A stretch of 64,000 bases of DNA from Rostratula benghalensis. Its lineage: Eukaryota > Chordata > Aves > Charadriiformes > Rostratulidae. Below the pieces are notes generated by a model. That model was not told the DNA's origin. It did no database searches and saw only the letters and a list, made by a program, of their open reading frames with translations. Shown here piece by piece: positions 11,701-24,340 of the stretch (the first letter of the stretch is position 1; each line of letters opens with the position of its first letter). A program made the translations under genes and the position numbers. Where the stretch lies: assembly GCA_013399305.1 (NCBI GenBank), contig VXAI01000136.1:124001-188000 (forward strand). Reading direction: 5' to 3'.

Positions 11701-12944
11701 AGATATTAAAATATTGGAATAAATGTTTTCATCTCCAAGTGGGCAGAGAATTTGTCATGTGAGGGAACCAGTTTGAGCTGTGCTCAACTGCAGGGTCAGG
11801 ATTAGGGTTTTGGCTTGAACTCTTCGTTCCTGCCCATGGAAGAGTCTTAGTATTTGCTGTTCCAGATTGTTGAAGGTTCAGTACAGTCAAAGCAGATGGG
11901 GAAAATTTACTAGTGAGGAAGTTTTAATTACCAGGCCCTTCTGAAAATCAAACTCCTGGTATGAAAAACTACTGAATAACCCACACTAACCACTTTGGGA
12001 GAACTTTTTTTCCGAAGTCACACCTAAATTATTACGGAATTAGGAGAATTATCAACCAGCCATGCCTTGAAAGACTGCAAGCCTGTCTTTTCTCCTCTTG
12101 CTCAAATGTGGGGTTGTATTTTTGTAGGAACAGCAAGGTTCAGAGTAGTGCTCAACTAGTGTTGAATTGAAAAGAATATTAATTTTTATTTTGTAATTCT
12201 GATCTCAAAATAGTGATGACTTACCCGTGTGCACGTAGCAGAGCTGAGTGAAAAAGCATGCCAAATCGTAGTGCCTGGGTTGTTACAGTTTGGTCTGTGG
12301 TTGGTTGGTTTGTGGTTTTTTTTCATACCAGAGTACAGTTTCTGCATGTTGTAGGTATGTTTGAGCTGTGTGTGAAAGTTTAGGCGGGGTAAGGCTCATT
12401 TGCAGACTTGCATCATTAGTGAAAATGTTGTTTCTTTGGGTGCTGCTAATAATATGTGCCTTTGCTCGTAGCATGGCAGACTGCAGAGGTTCTTCTCCCT
12501 TGGGTAAGCTGATCACAGTGAGGTGACCAACTTGCACCACATGTGGCTCGACAGCTTCTTGATTTGCAGTTCCAGCAAATTTCCTGTCATTAGCAGACAC
12601 CATTTCCATCAACAGCAGCACTACTCTACTTGCCTTTTTTTTCTTCTTGAAATGAGGACAACTTTTCATCTCGGAAGACTTTCATGTTCACTCAGTCACA
12701 GGGATGTACTGGGGCACATCCTGAGACTGTCAAATTCGATGTTATGACATAAATACGCAGTATTATATTCATCTCTGCTGTCATTACACAGGGTGCAGGT
12801 AATTGGTTAGTGATCTTTTTATGTGTTCCTGCTCTCAACTTGCCTCTGTTGGGCTTTAAGTGATTAAAAGCAGTACCACGTATTTCAAAGGACAGTGCAA
12901 ATGGTGCAGCCCTTGTTGTATCTTGCTAAAAAAAAAAAATTCCC
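8796..12944. other. Intergenic sequence, no recognisable gene
   Basis: No open frame here resembles a known family. The longest, 128 codons on the minus strand at 12283-12669, has a low-complexity N-terminus and no motif. A T/G-rich simple stretch lies at about 9789-9839. Confidence 0.5.
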
Positions 12945-13625
12945 TCCAAGGAATAGAATCACTGAGGTTGGAAAAAATTCCTCGGAATCCTCAAGTCCAA
13001 CCATCTGCCCTACTCTGCTCTGCAGAGTTCTCCCCTACACCACATCCCCCAACTCCACATCTAAATGACTCTTCAATGCATCAGGGATGGGGACTCAACC
13101 CCCTCCCTGGGCAGCCCATTCCAGGGTCTGACCACTCTTTCTGGGAAAATTTTTTTCCAAATGTTCAGCCTAAACCTACCCTGTTGCAGCTTGAAGCCAT
13201 TCCCTCTCGTTCCATCACTGATCACCTGTGAGAAGAGACCAGCACCAACCTCTTTACAATGTCCTTTCAAGCAGTTGTAGAGAGGGATGAGGTCTCCCCT
13301 CAGCCTCCTCTTCCTCAAACTAAACAGTCCCAGCTCCTTCACTCGCTCTCCATAAGATTTGTTCTCCAGGTCCCCACCAGCTTTGTTTCCCTCCTCTGCT
13401 CTCTCTCCAGCACCTCGAGGTCTCTCTGGTGTTGAGCTGCCCAGAACTGGACACAGTACTCAAGGGGTGGCCTCCCCAGTGCTGAGTACAGGGTGACAAT
13501 CACCTCCCTACTTCTGCTGGTCACACCATTTCTTATACAAGCCAGGAGGCCATTGGCTTTCTCGGCCACCTGGGCACTCTGCTGGCTCACAAAGTCTGTT
13601 GTGTTCCCCTCTGTCCACCTTGGGA
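12945..13625 (-). mobile_element. CR1 retrotransposon 3' half, antisense
   Basis: The plus strand begins with the complement of the 3' end (GAATAGAATCACTGAGGTTGG, then CAAGTCCAACCATC). It runs through the 3' UTR into the ORF2 C-terminus on the minus strand, where [39 protein letters not shown] and VQFWAA are readable at about 13425-13590. These are the conserved C-terminal motifs of CR1 reverse transcriptase. The frame keeps the Tyr codon after LE that is a stop in the copies at 16.6 and 33.9 kb, so this is a different subfamily. Frameshifts make it inactive. Confidence 0.92.
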
Positions 13626-16394
13626 GATGGTTGAGGCAGAGAAAGGAAGCCATCACATCTTTCTAGGTAGATACTAATGGATAGAAATGCTCTGCTTATA
13701 TGTAAACAGAATTCCTTTCGGTACAAAGCAGGTTTTTTTTACTGAAAAGCTGGAAATAACTTTATCAGCCTAGGTAAATGAAAAGGGATTGAAAGCTCTT
13801 CAGTATTTTGGAATTAAATTGATTAGTTCATGGGAATTTATAAAACAATCTTTGTTACAGTTTGTTTGGGGTTTTTTTTCCTGCAGTTCAAGGAATTTTG
13901 TCTTCTGGAAAATAAGGGATCGTTTTGTGTCATGCACCCGACTGAAATACACTGTATTTTGCAGTAAGATAGATGAGAATGAGACCACAGGAGCTACCTC
14001 ATTTGTAAAATTCTTTATGGGCTAGCAATGAAATAAAGGCAAAGTACCACCGAGGGTTACAGAGCTACTCAATATTTTTATAGTTTGTTTTGGAAATGGT
14101 TCCCCTTTTTTTATTAGCCTTGGTAGCATTTATTTTGCCAATACTGTTAGGAGTGAAAATACTTTCTGATAGCTGAAAGCTGTGAATGGGTTTGGAGTAT
14201 GAAAAAAGAGAGTACGGAGTTTTTTTGGTCCTAGATAGCTTTTTCCAATCTGTATTCATGTGGTAGGAATCATGTATTTCCTTCATCTAATGGTAACTCA
14301 ACAAGATATGTTAGAAAAGGTCTAAGTCAAAAAATCACCGTGTAATTGGGAAAGAAGTAGCACATCAGGTATTTTTACTGAAACAACACAACTTCAAACA
14401 GCCCTGTGGAGCCTGAATTTAGGTCATCCTCAAAGCAGCTGAAAAACACTATTAGTAGATCAGTGGGAAGTTTCAATGGCTGTTATGATTCAAGTTCTGT
14501 GACACACCTTTTCTTCTCTGAAAATGTGATTCATTTTGGTGATGACAGAAATGTCAGGTAGTTGGCTCTTCAGATTATTCTGTCTGAAAGCTACCACCCA
14601 GTACAGAGGTACTTTGTGTTAGAACCAACCAGTCCAAGCTGTCAGAAGTGGAATTTACAAAAATAATAATAATAATATTTTAGAGAACATGTTGAGGACA
14701 AGAGGCCTCTTCACCAGTGGGACTGGAGTCAGAGTGGGAAGTAAATAATCCTAGAGCAACTGTAAGAATTTCAGACCAGAAAAGGAATGGGAGACAAATT
14801 AAGAAAACTTTTTTTTTTTTTTTTATCATGTTACCAGTTTTCATCAAGTAACCATCTCAGAACTTGTAATACCCACCCAGATTTTAAGGAAAATAATCTC
14901 TTTGGGTGATGCCAGTACCTTGGCTAGTGACTTGAACTCCTGGGGCAAGAACTTGCAAGTTTTTCTGGCATAATTGTGCTGTTTTGTGAGGTCTGGACAA
15001 TACTGGGGAACAGTAACACTTCAGATTACCAAAATTATTTACTCAAGTGCCAGACAAATGGCCAGTTTTGAGCCTAGAGGTGTTCTCTAAAGACAGTGTG
15101 GTCCTTCCATTTGCTAAAGGTTACTCAGTGGCTTTGCCAGCAGGAAAAGTCACAGAGGACCTCTCTCATCCACTCCAAGGAAACAGGAGCATTAACTTCA
15201 CACATCATGAGCCTTTGGGGACTTCACTCATCAACCAATACAGCTGTGGGAAAGGGTACAGGGATGACCAAATAAAACTCCTGGTAGAGCTGAGGCTGGG
15301 AATATCATGGTAAGATGTTTTAATTTTGTATTACATGAATGTGTTCCTTATGCAGAACAATTTCTTACCCCATGTGTCTGAAGAGAGTATTTTTCTCCTG
15401 GCAAAACACCTTTGCTAACGTAAAAGCATCTGCATCAGAAATGTCACCCACTACAGTTCCCTCTGTCTCTTAAGCTGTGATTTACAAAACAAAAACAAGC
15501 CAAAAGAGAACTAGGGACAAAGCTGTAGGTGGTAGACTTTACCCAGTTTCAGTGCTTTAATTTTTGTGGGTCAGAATTGAAAAAAACCCCAACAAACCAA
15601 CCACCTGACAGAAAATGTAAATTTGTATGTACAAATAACAGAAGACCTGCAGAGTGGTTGTGTTACATTTTTTAGTGATTAGTCTAATACTGCTTTTATT
15701 TCACTTTTATTGAAACTACACCAGAACCTCTATTCTCCTGTGCAATGCATTTAACTACAGAGCCTCTCCAGAGCCTTGTCAGAGTGAAGGAAATGAAGGA
15801 CGACTTTTGTGTAATGATCTTCCTTTTGCCTAAACCTAAAGTTTATTTAGTTACATTTAAAACAAGGAGATGGGGTGAAATCTGTTCCTGATGTTCTGTA
15901 CTAAGCAATATGTGCTATGTGCAATGTCTGCTGGGTCTTTTGAGGGGTTTTGGTTTGGTTTGGTTGGGATTTTTATTTTAACCATCACCTTAAGAACTTG
16001 GAGCAGGAAGCAAAGGGCAACACAAAATCTGGCATGGATTGATAAAATGGAAATATATTACTATGCCTTATATTCTAGAGTTTATATGGGCCTATTTATT
16101 TTGCTATTGGTTTGTACTAGAGCAGAATTTAGTCACTGGTTGATCTTGTGGCAGATGCTGCAAAATCACACCAAAAATCGTTGCTCCCAACATCTTACTC
16201 TTTAAGTAGGTAGGATTGATAGGAGTTTTTAAAATACAGGGTTTTTTTCCACATCTGTTAACGGAGGACTGGAGTAGGAGGCAGCTGTAAATCTGTGGCA
16301 GAGCCCAGAGAAGCCAAATGTCCTTGGGTTTGTCTTTCCCCTTGAGATACAGAACACAAGAAAGCTGCAGAAAAGCCTCCAGGCAGGTGGAGGG
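13626..16394. other. Intergenic sequence with short simple repeats
   Basis: No gene is supported. An (AAT)n run sits at about 14660-14676 and a T run at 14809-14824. The largest open frames are about 100 codons on either strand without family resemblance. Confidence 0.5.
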
Positions 16395-17152
16395 AGGCAT
16401 TCATGGAAAATGTGGGCAAGAACAACCCCAGATACCAGTACAAGTTGGGAACTGCCCTGCTGGAGAGCAGTGATGGGGAAAGGGACCTGGGGGTCCTGGT
16501 GGGAAGCAGGATGGCCATGAGCCAGCTCTGTGCCCTGGAGGCCAGGAAGGCCAATGGCATCCAGGGTTGTATGAGAAGGGGGGTGGTCAGTAGGTTCAGA
16601 GAAGTTCTCCTCCCCCTCTCCTCTGCCCTGGGGAGACCCCATCTGGAATAGTGTGTCCAGTTCTGGGCCCCTCAGCTCCAGAGGGACAGGGAACTGCTGG
16701 AGAGAGTCCAGGGCAGGGCTATGAGGATGATGAAGGGAGTGGAGCATCTCCCAGAGGAGGAAAGGCTGAGGGAGCTGGGTCTCTGGAGCTTGGAGAAGAG
16801 GAGACTGAGGGGTGACCTCCTGAATGTTTCTAAATCTGGAAAGGGTGAGTGTCAGGAGGATGGAGCCAGGCTCTTCTCAGGGACAGGCAATGACAGAACA
16901 AGGGGCAATGGGTGCAAGGTGGAACAGAGGAGGTTCCACTGAAATGTGAGGAAAAACTGCTTTGCAGTGAGGGTGAGGGAGCACTGGCAGAGGCTGCCCA
17001 GAGAGGTGGTGGAGTCTCCTCCTCTGGAGACATTCAAATCCCACCTGGACACGTTCCTGTGTGACCTGCTCTGGGTGTTCCTGCTCTGGCAGGGGGATTG
17101 GACTGGATGAGCTTTCAAGGTCCCTTCCAATCCCTGAGAGTCTGTGATTCTG
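16395..17152 (+). mobile_element. CR1 retrotransposon 3' half, sense
   Basis: The plus frame encodes the ORF2 C-terminal region: YKLGTALLESSDGERDLGVL at about 16436-16495, then MSQLCALEARKANGIQGCM, SREVLLPLS-like sequence and SALGRPHLE. The Tyr codon expected next is TAG (16649-16651). The continuation is [38 protein letters not shown], then the 3' UTR and an end of the form TCTGTGATTCTGTGA rather than TTCTATGATTCTATG, marking a distinct subfamily. The matching copy at 33.4-33.96 kb lies in the opposite orientation and shares the same TAG. Confidence 0.94.
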
Positions 17153-20100
17153 TGAACCTCTCCTGGAAGAAATGTTTTCTCACAGCTGAAGGGGATTTAC
17201 TTGGAATCCCTCTCCACTGGGTTTGTTGAGCTTAGTGTCTTTAGCCATGTGGTGTGCCAGGGACAGCTCTGCAGCTCTGGGAACACTGGACCTTCTAGAA
17301 TTCTGATAACATCTCCAGGCAGGAGGAGTGGAAGAGCGAAAGGACAGGTTCTGGCAGAAGGATGGCAGCCTGCTTTCTGTTGTTAGGCTGTTTTTCAAGC
17401 AGTTAAATTTTTATGGGTAGTATTCTCAACGTGGGAATCTAGGTGGGACCAACTTTCAGTGTCTGTAGATGCATGAAATGAGTGTGTTTTGTGGTGTAGC
17501 TACTGTCTTGTCTCTGGTGGTAGACGTTAGAAAACACCGTGGTAGGGCAGTAACACCAAGGCAAGCATAAACACAGCTTTCCCTAACACCTGTAAGGGAG
17601 ATTCTTGAAAAACCCAAGTTTGTAGTGTTGCCAAAGAGAAGTATTTCTGTCTTGATTTAACGATATTGATGTGTTTAGCAGAAAAAATCTGTATTTAGAC
17701 TATTCTCTGTCTAAGCTACCAGGACCCTTTTGCTCACCCCTCAAAACAGTGGAAGTGTGTTGTCTTAAGCTACAAACTTTGATTTTTACTTTCTTCTCTC
17801 TTTTCACAACCCGATTCACTAGCTGTTACTGCCTGTATTTTATGCTTAAGCATGGGCTCACAAAGACTTCAGGGCGCTGAGTGCTGTGAGGCATCAATGA
17901 GGTTTCTACGCTAGATGTCAGAGTGTCCTGTATCACAGCTCAGCATAAAGCCAGATTGTCATTTAATTGCATATTTCCCACTTGAGCCAAGATCCATCTG
18001 AATTGGACATTCATGCTTATTCCCTCGTGCTATATATTCAGAAGAAAATGCCTTGCCACTTTTTGAGATCTCTTGCTGCTCTTTTGTTGCGCTGAATGCT
18101 TAGGTTGGTCCGTTTTTCAACCCATGTTCGAGGCAGTTTGCTGTGTCCACGTCCTCAGAATTTTAAAAGGATTCTGTGAATTCAAGTATTTCACTTGTTC
18201 TGAGACAATAGATCCTGCTTATAAAACAGAAGGCACTAAGGCCTGGATGCTGTGTGATTTACTGCAAGCCCAAACCATTTCACTGAGGCTGACACCACAA
18301 GGGTATATGAAACTGTGTTTAAATCACCCTCCCAGTGATTTAGAAGGACTAGTTAAAGACCTGATTTAGAAACTAATAATTGAGCCAAAGTGAGCTGGCA
18401 ATTATGTGTGCAATAATTGCATGTCTTAGGAAAATGTATCATGAAAATGGGAACCAATGGGATTATCCCATTTCTCAGGAGGTTTTAGAGAGTGAGAGGA
18501 ACAGCTAGTGTGCTTAAAAACAAAATTAGCCATGCAGATGTAGAGATTAGAAAGCATCAGCACACAAAACAAAAGGACTAATTCTCCAATGCCAAGGAGC
18601 TCCTCGCCTCTGGGTGAGCATCCAGCTGGACAGCGGGTTGAGGTGGGAGCTGGGCAGGAGTTGCTGCCCTCCTGACACACAGGTGACCGGGGCTTGTGTG
18701 CAATACCTGGAATATGGGCTGAAGTCGCTGTGAAAATTGATGCCAAACTCTTTCTCAGCATCCAAAGGTCGAGTTGTATTTGCCTAAAATGGAGCATTGC
18801 AGCAGCTCCCCAAACAGCCTGCAAAGATCCCAAAACGCTGCCCTGTGTTTGGAGCCGTGTGCCTTCACGAAGATTTTGGTTTTCATGGTGTCGTAGGCAG
18901 AGAGGTGAACACCTAAGAAGCCACTCCAGTGAAAGGTAGTTTAAAATTTCACTGCTCACATGTTCATTTTCTTAGCAAAAATAGATAACTCTCATACTCA
19001 GCTGCACAGAACTTGTAAAGCTGCTTTATTAGAAGTGCGTCTGCCGACTGCAAAGAGCCTTTTGGGTTATCCTTGTCTTGTCTTTGGGTTATTCTTGGGT
19101 TATTCTGTCCTTCTGGGTTATTCTTGCCATCCTTCTTTGTCTTTTGCAAGATAAAAAATAGTAGAGGTTAAAGCAGCATCATTCATTAGTTAGCGATAGG
19201 CTAAGTTAAATAAGGATGCAGTTCGTGGTTTTGATTGAAAAGTCACTTTTTTTGTAATCTTAAAAAGGAAAGTCATAGGATGACGACCTTGAAGAGTCAC
19301 AGATGTAGATGTGCAGGGCAGGGCATCAGGAATGAAGAGAGCCTTCCATGCCCTCTGAGGATTTTGAATATCCTGAAGTTTTTGAAAGTCGAGCACGGTG
19401 TGACACAGCCTGGGCTTCAAGACTTAGTTTTTCCTTTCTTAGCGTGGGTGTCAGGAGTTCTTCCCTTACATCGTGATTGGTGTAACAGTAGGCTTTCTGA
19501 GTCTGCCTACCAGAATACCACCTGGAAACAGAAGTATTTTGGAAGCTGGGGTCAACCCTGAAAATGTCCTGGGTATTTTGGAGACGTTCTGGCCTTGTTT
19601 CCCAGAAAAAGGCCTTGGACCTTGACTGTGGGCAGCTTGTCACCAGTCCTGCCTCTGCCCCTGTCTCCTGCCTGGACCTCAGCCCCTCACTGCGCTTTTA
19701 TCTCCAGCTTTTCCTCCTGCCCAGTCTCCTGCTGCCCCTCTCTGCCTTCCCTGCACGAACCCTGTGGCAAAGCACAAAGGCAAAGCAAGTAACATCTATC
19801 CCAACTGCATCACGTGTATTTGTAAATAACTTGAAAATTGTTTTCCTAAACATTTTTCAATTTGTAGCATAAAACTAGAACTTTAATTCTAAATCCCCAA
19901 TCAAGTTGTGCAAAATAAATTCATCAGTACGTTAAAAACTTCGAGAGTTGGAAGAGACGTCTTCCACTCTGTCTGTCCATGCTAGGGCCTGAGATGCCAC
20001 CAAAATTTTGAAAACATTGCCTTAGTGCAAAGTAAGCTACTCTATTTAATTATTTTTTTTTCTCCTAATCTGCATATTAATTACTGTCACATAGCTGATG

Positions 20101-23100
20101 CAGTGGGCTGCAGCAAGATTCATCCCAGTTAAATCAGTTTAATCCTGTGCAAGCTTGCAAAAGTAATTATTCTGCATTTCCATCTCACACTGTGTAATAG
20201 AAACTTCAATCTGCTCGGCTCCTGCTCCAGACCCTTGGTGACCTTTATGCTCTCACACCAGCAACGCTGACTGCAATTAATTTTCTTCTCTCCTTGGGAA
20301 ACCTTGTATTGATCTACTCCTCAGAAAAAAAGACGGTAAACTCTCACCTGCTGGATCACACTTTAAATAATATCTCTCCCTCACATTTTCACTTTCCTAA
20401 ATGCCAATATTTGGTTCAGGCATTTCCTGGCATGGCTTTCTTGTCCAGCACGTGGCCCGTATTGTCATTCATTTCTGCTAGCAGTCCCTTGCCTTGGCCA
20501 GCCCAGAGTCCTGCATCTTCTCTGCATCTTCTCCCCACGTTACGTTTCTGCCTTGGCACCGGTACATCCTGAGCTGCTTCATTTGTCCTTTGGCTGAGTT
20601 TGGCTGCTTTATCAGCCTGATTTAATTGACCATCTCATGAACCTGAGGTGTGAGCCATTTCATCCAGCTCATGGTGGGGGGTGGGCAGCGTGTTGTAGCG
20701 GGAAGGGCCACTTTGTGGTGCCCTTTGTGGATGCAGCCAACCCATCAACGTGGCAGAGCTCTCTCTTAAAAGGCTTGAATTTTGTTCTACTTTAGGATCC
20801 TACAGTCCACAGAAAATTGCAGTAAATCACATCTTCGTGGATTTGGGGTTCAGATTCTGCCATTTATTCCTTACCTCTCTTGCAAAATTCATTTCCAATT
20901 CAGAGCCCATTGAGCCTGAGCTTTTCTGCTGTGCCCATCATTAACGCGATGATCACTCTTGCATGAGCACTGCTCTTATCTTACCTGGCTTTCAGAAGCA
21001 TTAAGAGAAAACAGCAAAGACTTCGCTTCATGTCAAACATATATTAGTTTTGCATGATGTTCAGGTGAACCAGGTGACTTGCAGAGCTGTGGCTGTTTCT
21101 AGCAAGTGGGCCAAAATCATTGGAATTATCTGCTTTTGGGCTTTCTTCTGGGTACAGGTGACAGTTTATTGTGATCATTCTGCGTAGCTAAACAAGATGT
21201 GGAAAATACATGGCTCGATACAACAGGGCTCCTGCACAACTTTTCAGCCTTCACAGGTGACCCAGAGATTAGTCCACCTACAATTTTTCTTACATTGCTT
21301 AGTATTTTGGTATGTATGTGTAACTCTTTTATATTATCCTGCTTCCTTGCTCATCTTTGGAGGACAGACAAATAAATCTGTTTGAGCTGACGTGGAATCT
21401 CAGCCACGTTGAGAGCAGGGCAGAAAGGTGAGTGGGATGGACCTTCTTGTGACTGCTGTCTTTAGATATGTGTGTATTCTCAACTAACAGACACCATTTT
21501 TTAATGAAATTGCAAAGCATTGGTAATCGTATACTTAAGATTATGAAGTATTTCTGCAGCTGCAGGAGCCAAAACCTCAGGTGGGGTCCTGGTCAGTAGG
21601 TGCTTCCTCTGCACCTGAGAAACTACAGTCCCCATAGTGAACTATTTTACCTTGTGCTATTTTCTGCCAAAACTGATCAAACTGTTACTGCCCTGCAAAT
21701 AAGGGGCCTACTGTCTTGGCCATCTGGGAATGACGTAGAGGTGATGATCCTCAGCTGCCCACCCTTTCACGCTCTCCCCCTGATTTTTGCCTTGTGAAGC
21801 AGCTGCTAAACTTCTCATTTGCCTTCTGATAGTACAAGATAATCTCAGATTGTGTTACATGTGACAGTTCTTGCTTCAGGAGAAGCTGAGCTGTTCATAC
21901 AGCAGCAGAGGGAACCCTTAGCAGAGGGTAGTGCTGCAGCCCTCTGGGCGCGCCTCCTCTTCACCAGTCAGAGCTTTCATGAAAACGAAAATTTGGCCCC
22001 AAATGGACAAGATAAAAGGAAAAAAAAATAAAATTGACATCCCAAAGCAGTTGCTGTTGGATCAGTTCGTTGCTCCCTGAGCTCAGAAAGAGTTCTGTGG
22101 GTAATCTCTGAGGCCACACTCAGTGCGTTTTCCCACCGTGGGTCTGGAAGACAGAGCGGTCCGGAAGAATATGGAAAAATGTCACATAAAATCAATTTTT
22201 CAAACACCCAAGCAATAGGTTTCATTCTGTATAAAGGAGAAAATGTCAAAGATTACATGTTAATTGACTCTCTAGCTAGAAGTTGCTTATTACCTTTCAG
22301 TGAAGTCCGTGCACAAGATGAATTGAGCTTTGGGAAATGCGTGGAACAGCCGTGAAAGTAAAAACACCATGTGCAAAGGACATCAAAACCTGACTCTGTT
22401 TGCTGTACTGCAGCATTCTCTCTCCCTTTCTAGTTTCTAATACTTCCAGCCCTGCTGTGCAGCTTTTTAATTAACTTCTCTTATTTTTTTAAAAACAGTA
22501 GGGGTAATGCTGCCCCAACCTCCTGTCACTGGGTGTATAGATTAGAAAAAAAAAAAAAAGGTTTCCAGTCACAAGCATGGGATGGAGAATTAACAAAGGG
22601 AAAAAAAAAAACCCAAACCAAACCACTAACCATGCTTTCTAAACCATCAGGTTTCTCTGATTCTGATCCAAAATCCTGTGAAAGAAAGGAGATCCTTTTT
22701 TCACTGGCTTCTTGTCTTCTTTGGAGAGAGCACTCTGCACGAACAAGTCCCCGCTGCCCTCCTTTAGGGTCTGTAATTGGTAACAGCGCTGCTGTAGCTC
22801 AGGATAAAGGAAGCAGCATTCAACCTCCCCCTGGGAATAAAAAAAAAATGCCCTGGAAACATCTTGTCCCCTGAACGTTTGCCGAGGGTACGATGGTTGA
22901 AGGTTGGGTGTGCTCCATTAAGGCCCCGCAGCCTCCTCCCAGGGCGTGGGGGATTCAAAAGGCTGGTGTTGGCATCTCTAGCTGTGATGGCTTAATCCTT
23001 GTTTTGCTCTTGCCTGCATCCATTTAGCTGGGAAGATCCAAGTGCTGGAAATTAGGAAACTCATTAAGGCTCCTAGCCCCTTCCTGGAAGCAGCATCCTG

Positions 23101-23384
23101 AGCAGGTGCTGAGATACTCTATAATGAATATTGCACTTTAAAGGAATAGAGCAATTTTGTCTGCGTGCATCGAGTGTGTGCCCCCCCCCCCCCCCACCCT
23201 GCTGCAGGCAGGGAGGGAGGGGGGCTGCAAGCTGCTGTCAGGGTTTGAGGGAGCACCCCATCACAAAGAAACCCACCACTTCCAAGCCTCTGAGGAGAGA
23301 ATCAGGATTCTTGTCTTTATGGACCTCTGCAGGGAAGTTTGTGATGCTTCAGCAAAGAAAGCAGGCAGGGGGCATGTCCTGGGG
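17153..23384. other. Intergenic sequence, no recognisable gene
   Basis: Mostly unique non-coding DNA. It holds a short repeat of TGGGTTATTC units at 19060-19126 and a 15-base C run at 23181-23195. A 177-codon minus-strand open frame at 18426-18959 has no recognisable domain. A short segment at about 19938-19975 resembles a decayed CR1 end but is too degraded to call. Confidence 0.5.
19060..19126. repeat. Dispersed TGGGTTATTC units
   Basis: TTGGGTTAT or a one-base variant occurs four times (about 19062, 19084, 19095, 19114), with CTT/TCTTG-rich spacers of unequal length. This is a small degenerate minisatellite. Confidence 0.8.
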
Positions 23385-23716
23385 GCACCAGCCTTACAGA
23401 GGGGTGCAGGAGAGGTGGGGAAGGGGCTCTTTGTGAGGGAGTGTAGTGATAGGACAAGGTGTAATGGTTTTAAACTGAAAGAGAGGAGTTTTAGATTAGT
23501 TATTAGGAAGAAATTCTTTCCTGTGAGGGTGGTGAGGCACTGGCACAGGATGCCCAGGGAAGCTGAGGCTGCCCCATCCCTGGAGGGGTTCAAGGCCAGG
23601 CTGGATGGGGCTTGGAGCCACCTGGTGTGGTGGGAGGTGTCCCTGCCCAGGGCAGGGGGTTAGAACTCGATGGTTCTTAAGGTCCCTTCCAACCCAAACC
23701 ATTCTATGATTCTATC
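23385..23716 (+). mobile_element. CR1 3' fragment, sense
   Basis: This is a 5'-truncated CR1 containing GATAGGACAAGGTGTAATGG, ATTAGGAAGAAATTCTTTCC, a GGTTCAAGGCCAGGCTGGAT block, GGTGTCCCTGCCCAGGGCAG and the complete end AAGGTCCCTTCCAACCCAAA then CCATTCTATGATTCTAT. The left boundary is approximate. An open frame over 23157-23663 is an artefact running from unique sequence into this copy. Confidence 0.94.
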
Positions 23717-23984
23717 CTGGACAGGTTCTGGGAAGGCTCTGGCAGTCCTGGGGTTTACACTGCAGCCAGCTCAGGCTCGAAGGCTTGTTAGGAGAAGCAG
23801 CTACCTCTTTCCATCTGTGGTCTTTTATTTTCTGTCCTAAAATCTGGCATTCCCTTCACTTTTGCTAAAAGAAGAGAGCCTATTCCCCCCTCCCCCCGCC
23901 CCTCCTCAGCCCCCCTGGAGACACCATTACCCTACAAGCTTTAGCTGGATGCTGAGCCCAAAGCAGCGTTTAAAATCTGTGCTG

Positions 23985-24340
23985 TCCGAAGCACGGTCAA
24001 CCCAAACACGTCACCGGAGGGGAAACAAAAAAAAAAGCCACCAGCAGCGACAAACGGGCACGTCACCAGGCGGCGTTAACAGGCAGCTCCTTCTCCAGGG
24101 GACAGGAGAGCAGAGCGCACGGTGCCGAGTGACAGATGGCTGTTACCGGAGGGTGAAGGGGATGACAGGGCACGGCAGCGTTTGTCACAGCCCTGCCAGG
24201 GGCTGAGTGACAAAGGAAGGACAGCAATGTGTCTCCCCCGGCAGACGGCTCAAGACAGTAGCCTGGAGTCACAGCCACCGTTGTCACTCAGCCACGGTGA
24301 AATGCGACAAGGAAGAGCGGCTGTCCTGCCGCTTAGAAGC
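23985..24340. promoter_or_regulatory. CpG-rich patch with clustered TGAC/GTCA sites
   Basis: About 25 CpG dinucleotides fall in roughly 350 bases, in contrast to the CpG-poor sequence around. CACGTCACC occurs twice (about 24007 and 24059). GTGACA or TGTCAC cores recur near 24129, 24183, 24207 and 24283, with GATGACAGG near 24162 and GAGTCACAG near 24267. The motif content is CRE/AP-1 or TALE half-site-like. No TATA box or coding exon is attached, so a promoter is not established. A hairpin lies within it. Confidence 0.35.
24181..24214. repeat. Inverted repeat, potential hairpin
   Basis: TTTGTCAC followed by AGCCC (24181-24193) pairs with GGGCT (24200-24204) and GTGACAAA (24207-24214). The 13-bp stem has a 2-base GA bulge and a six-base loop TGCCAG. 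Both arms carry the GTGACA core, so it may equally be a pair of protein-binding sites. Confidence 0.8.

Noticed and set aside
16229..16747. 172-codon minus-strand open frame
   Set aside because: Antisense shadow of the sense CR1 ORF2 tail.
19938..19975. GAGTTGGAAGAGACGTC, resembling a CR1 3' terminus
   Set aside because: Too short and diverged, and not followed by the rest of a CR1 end.
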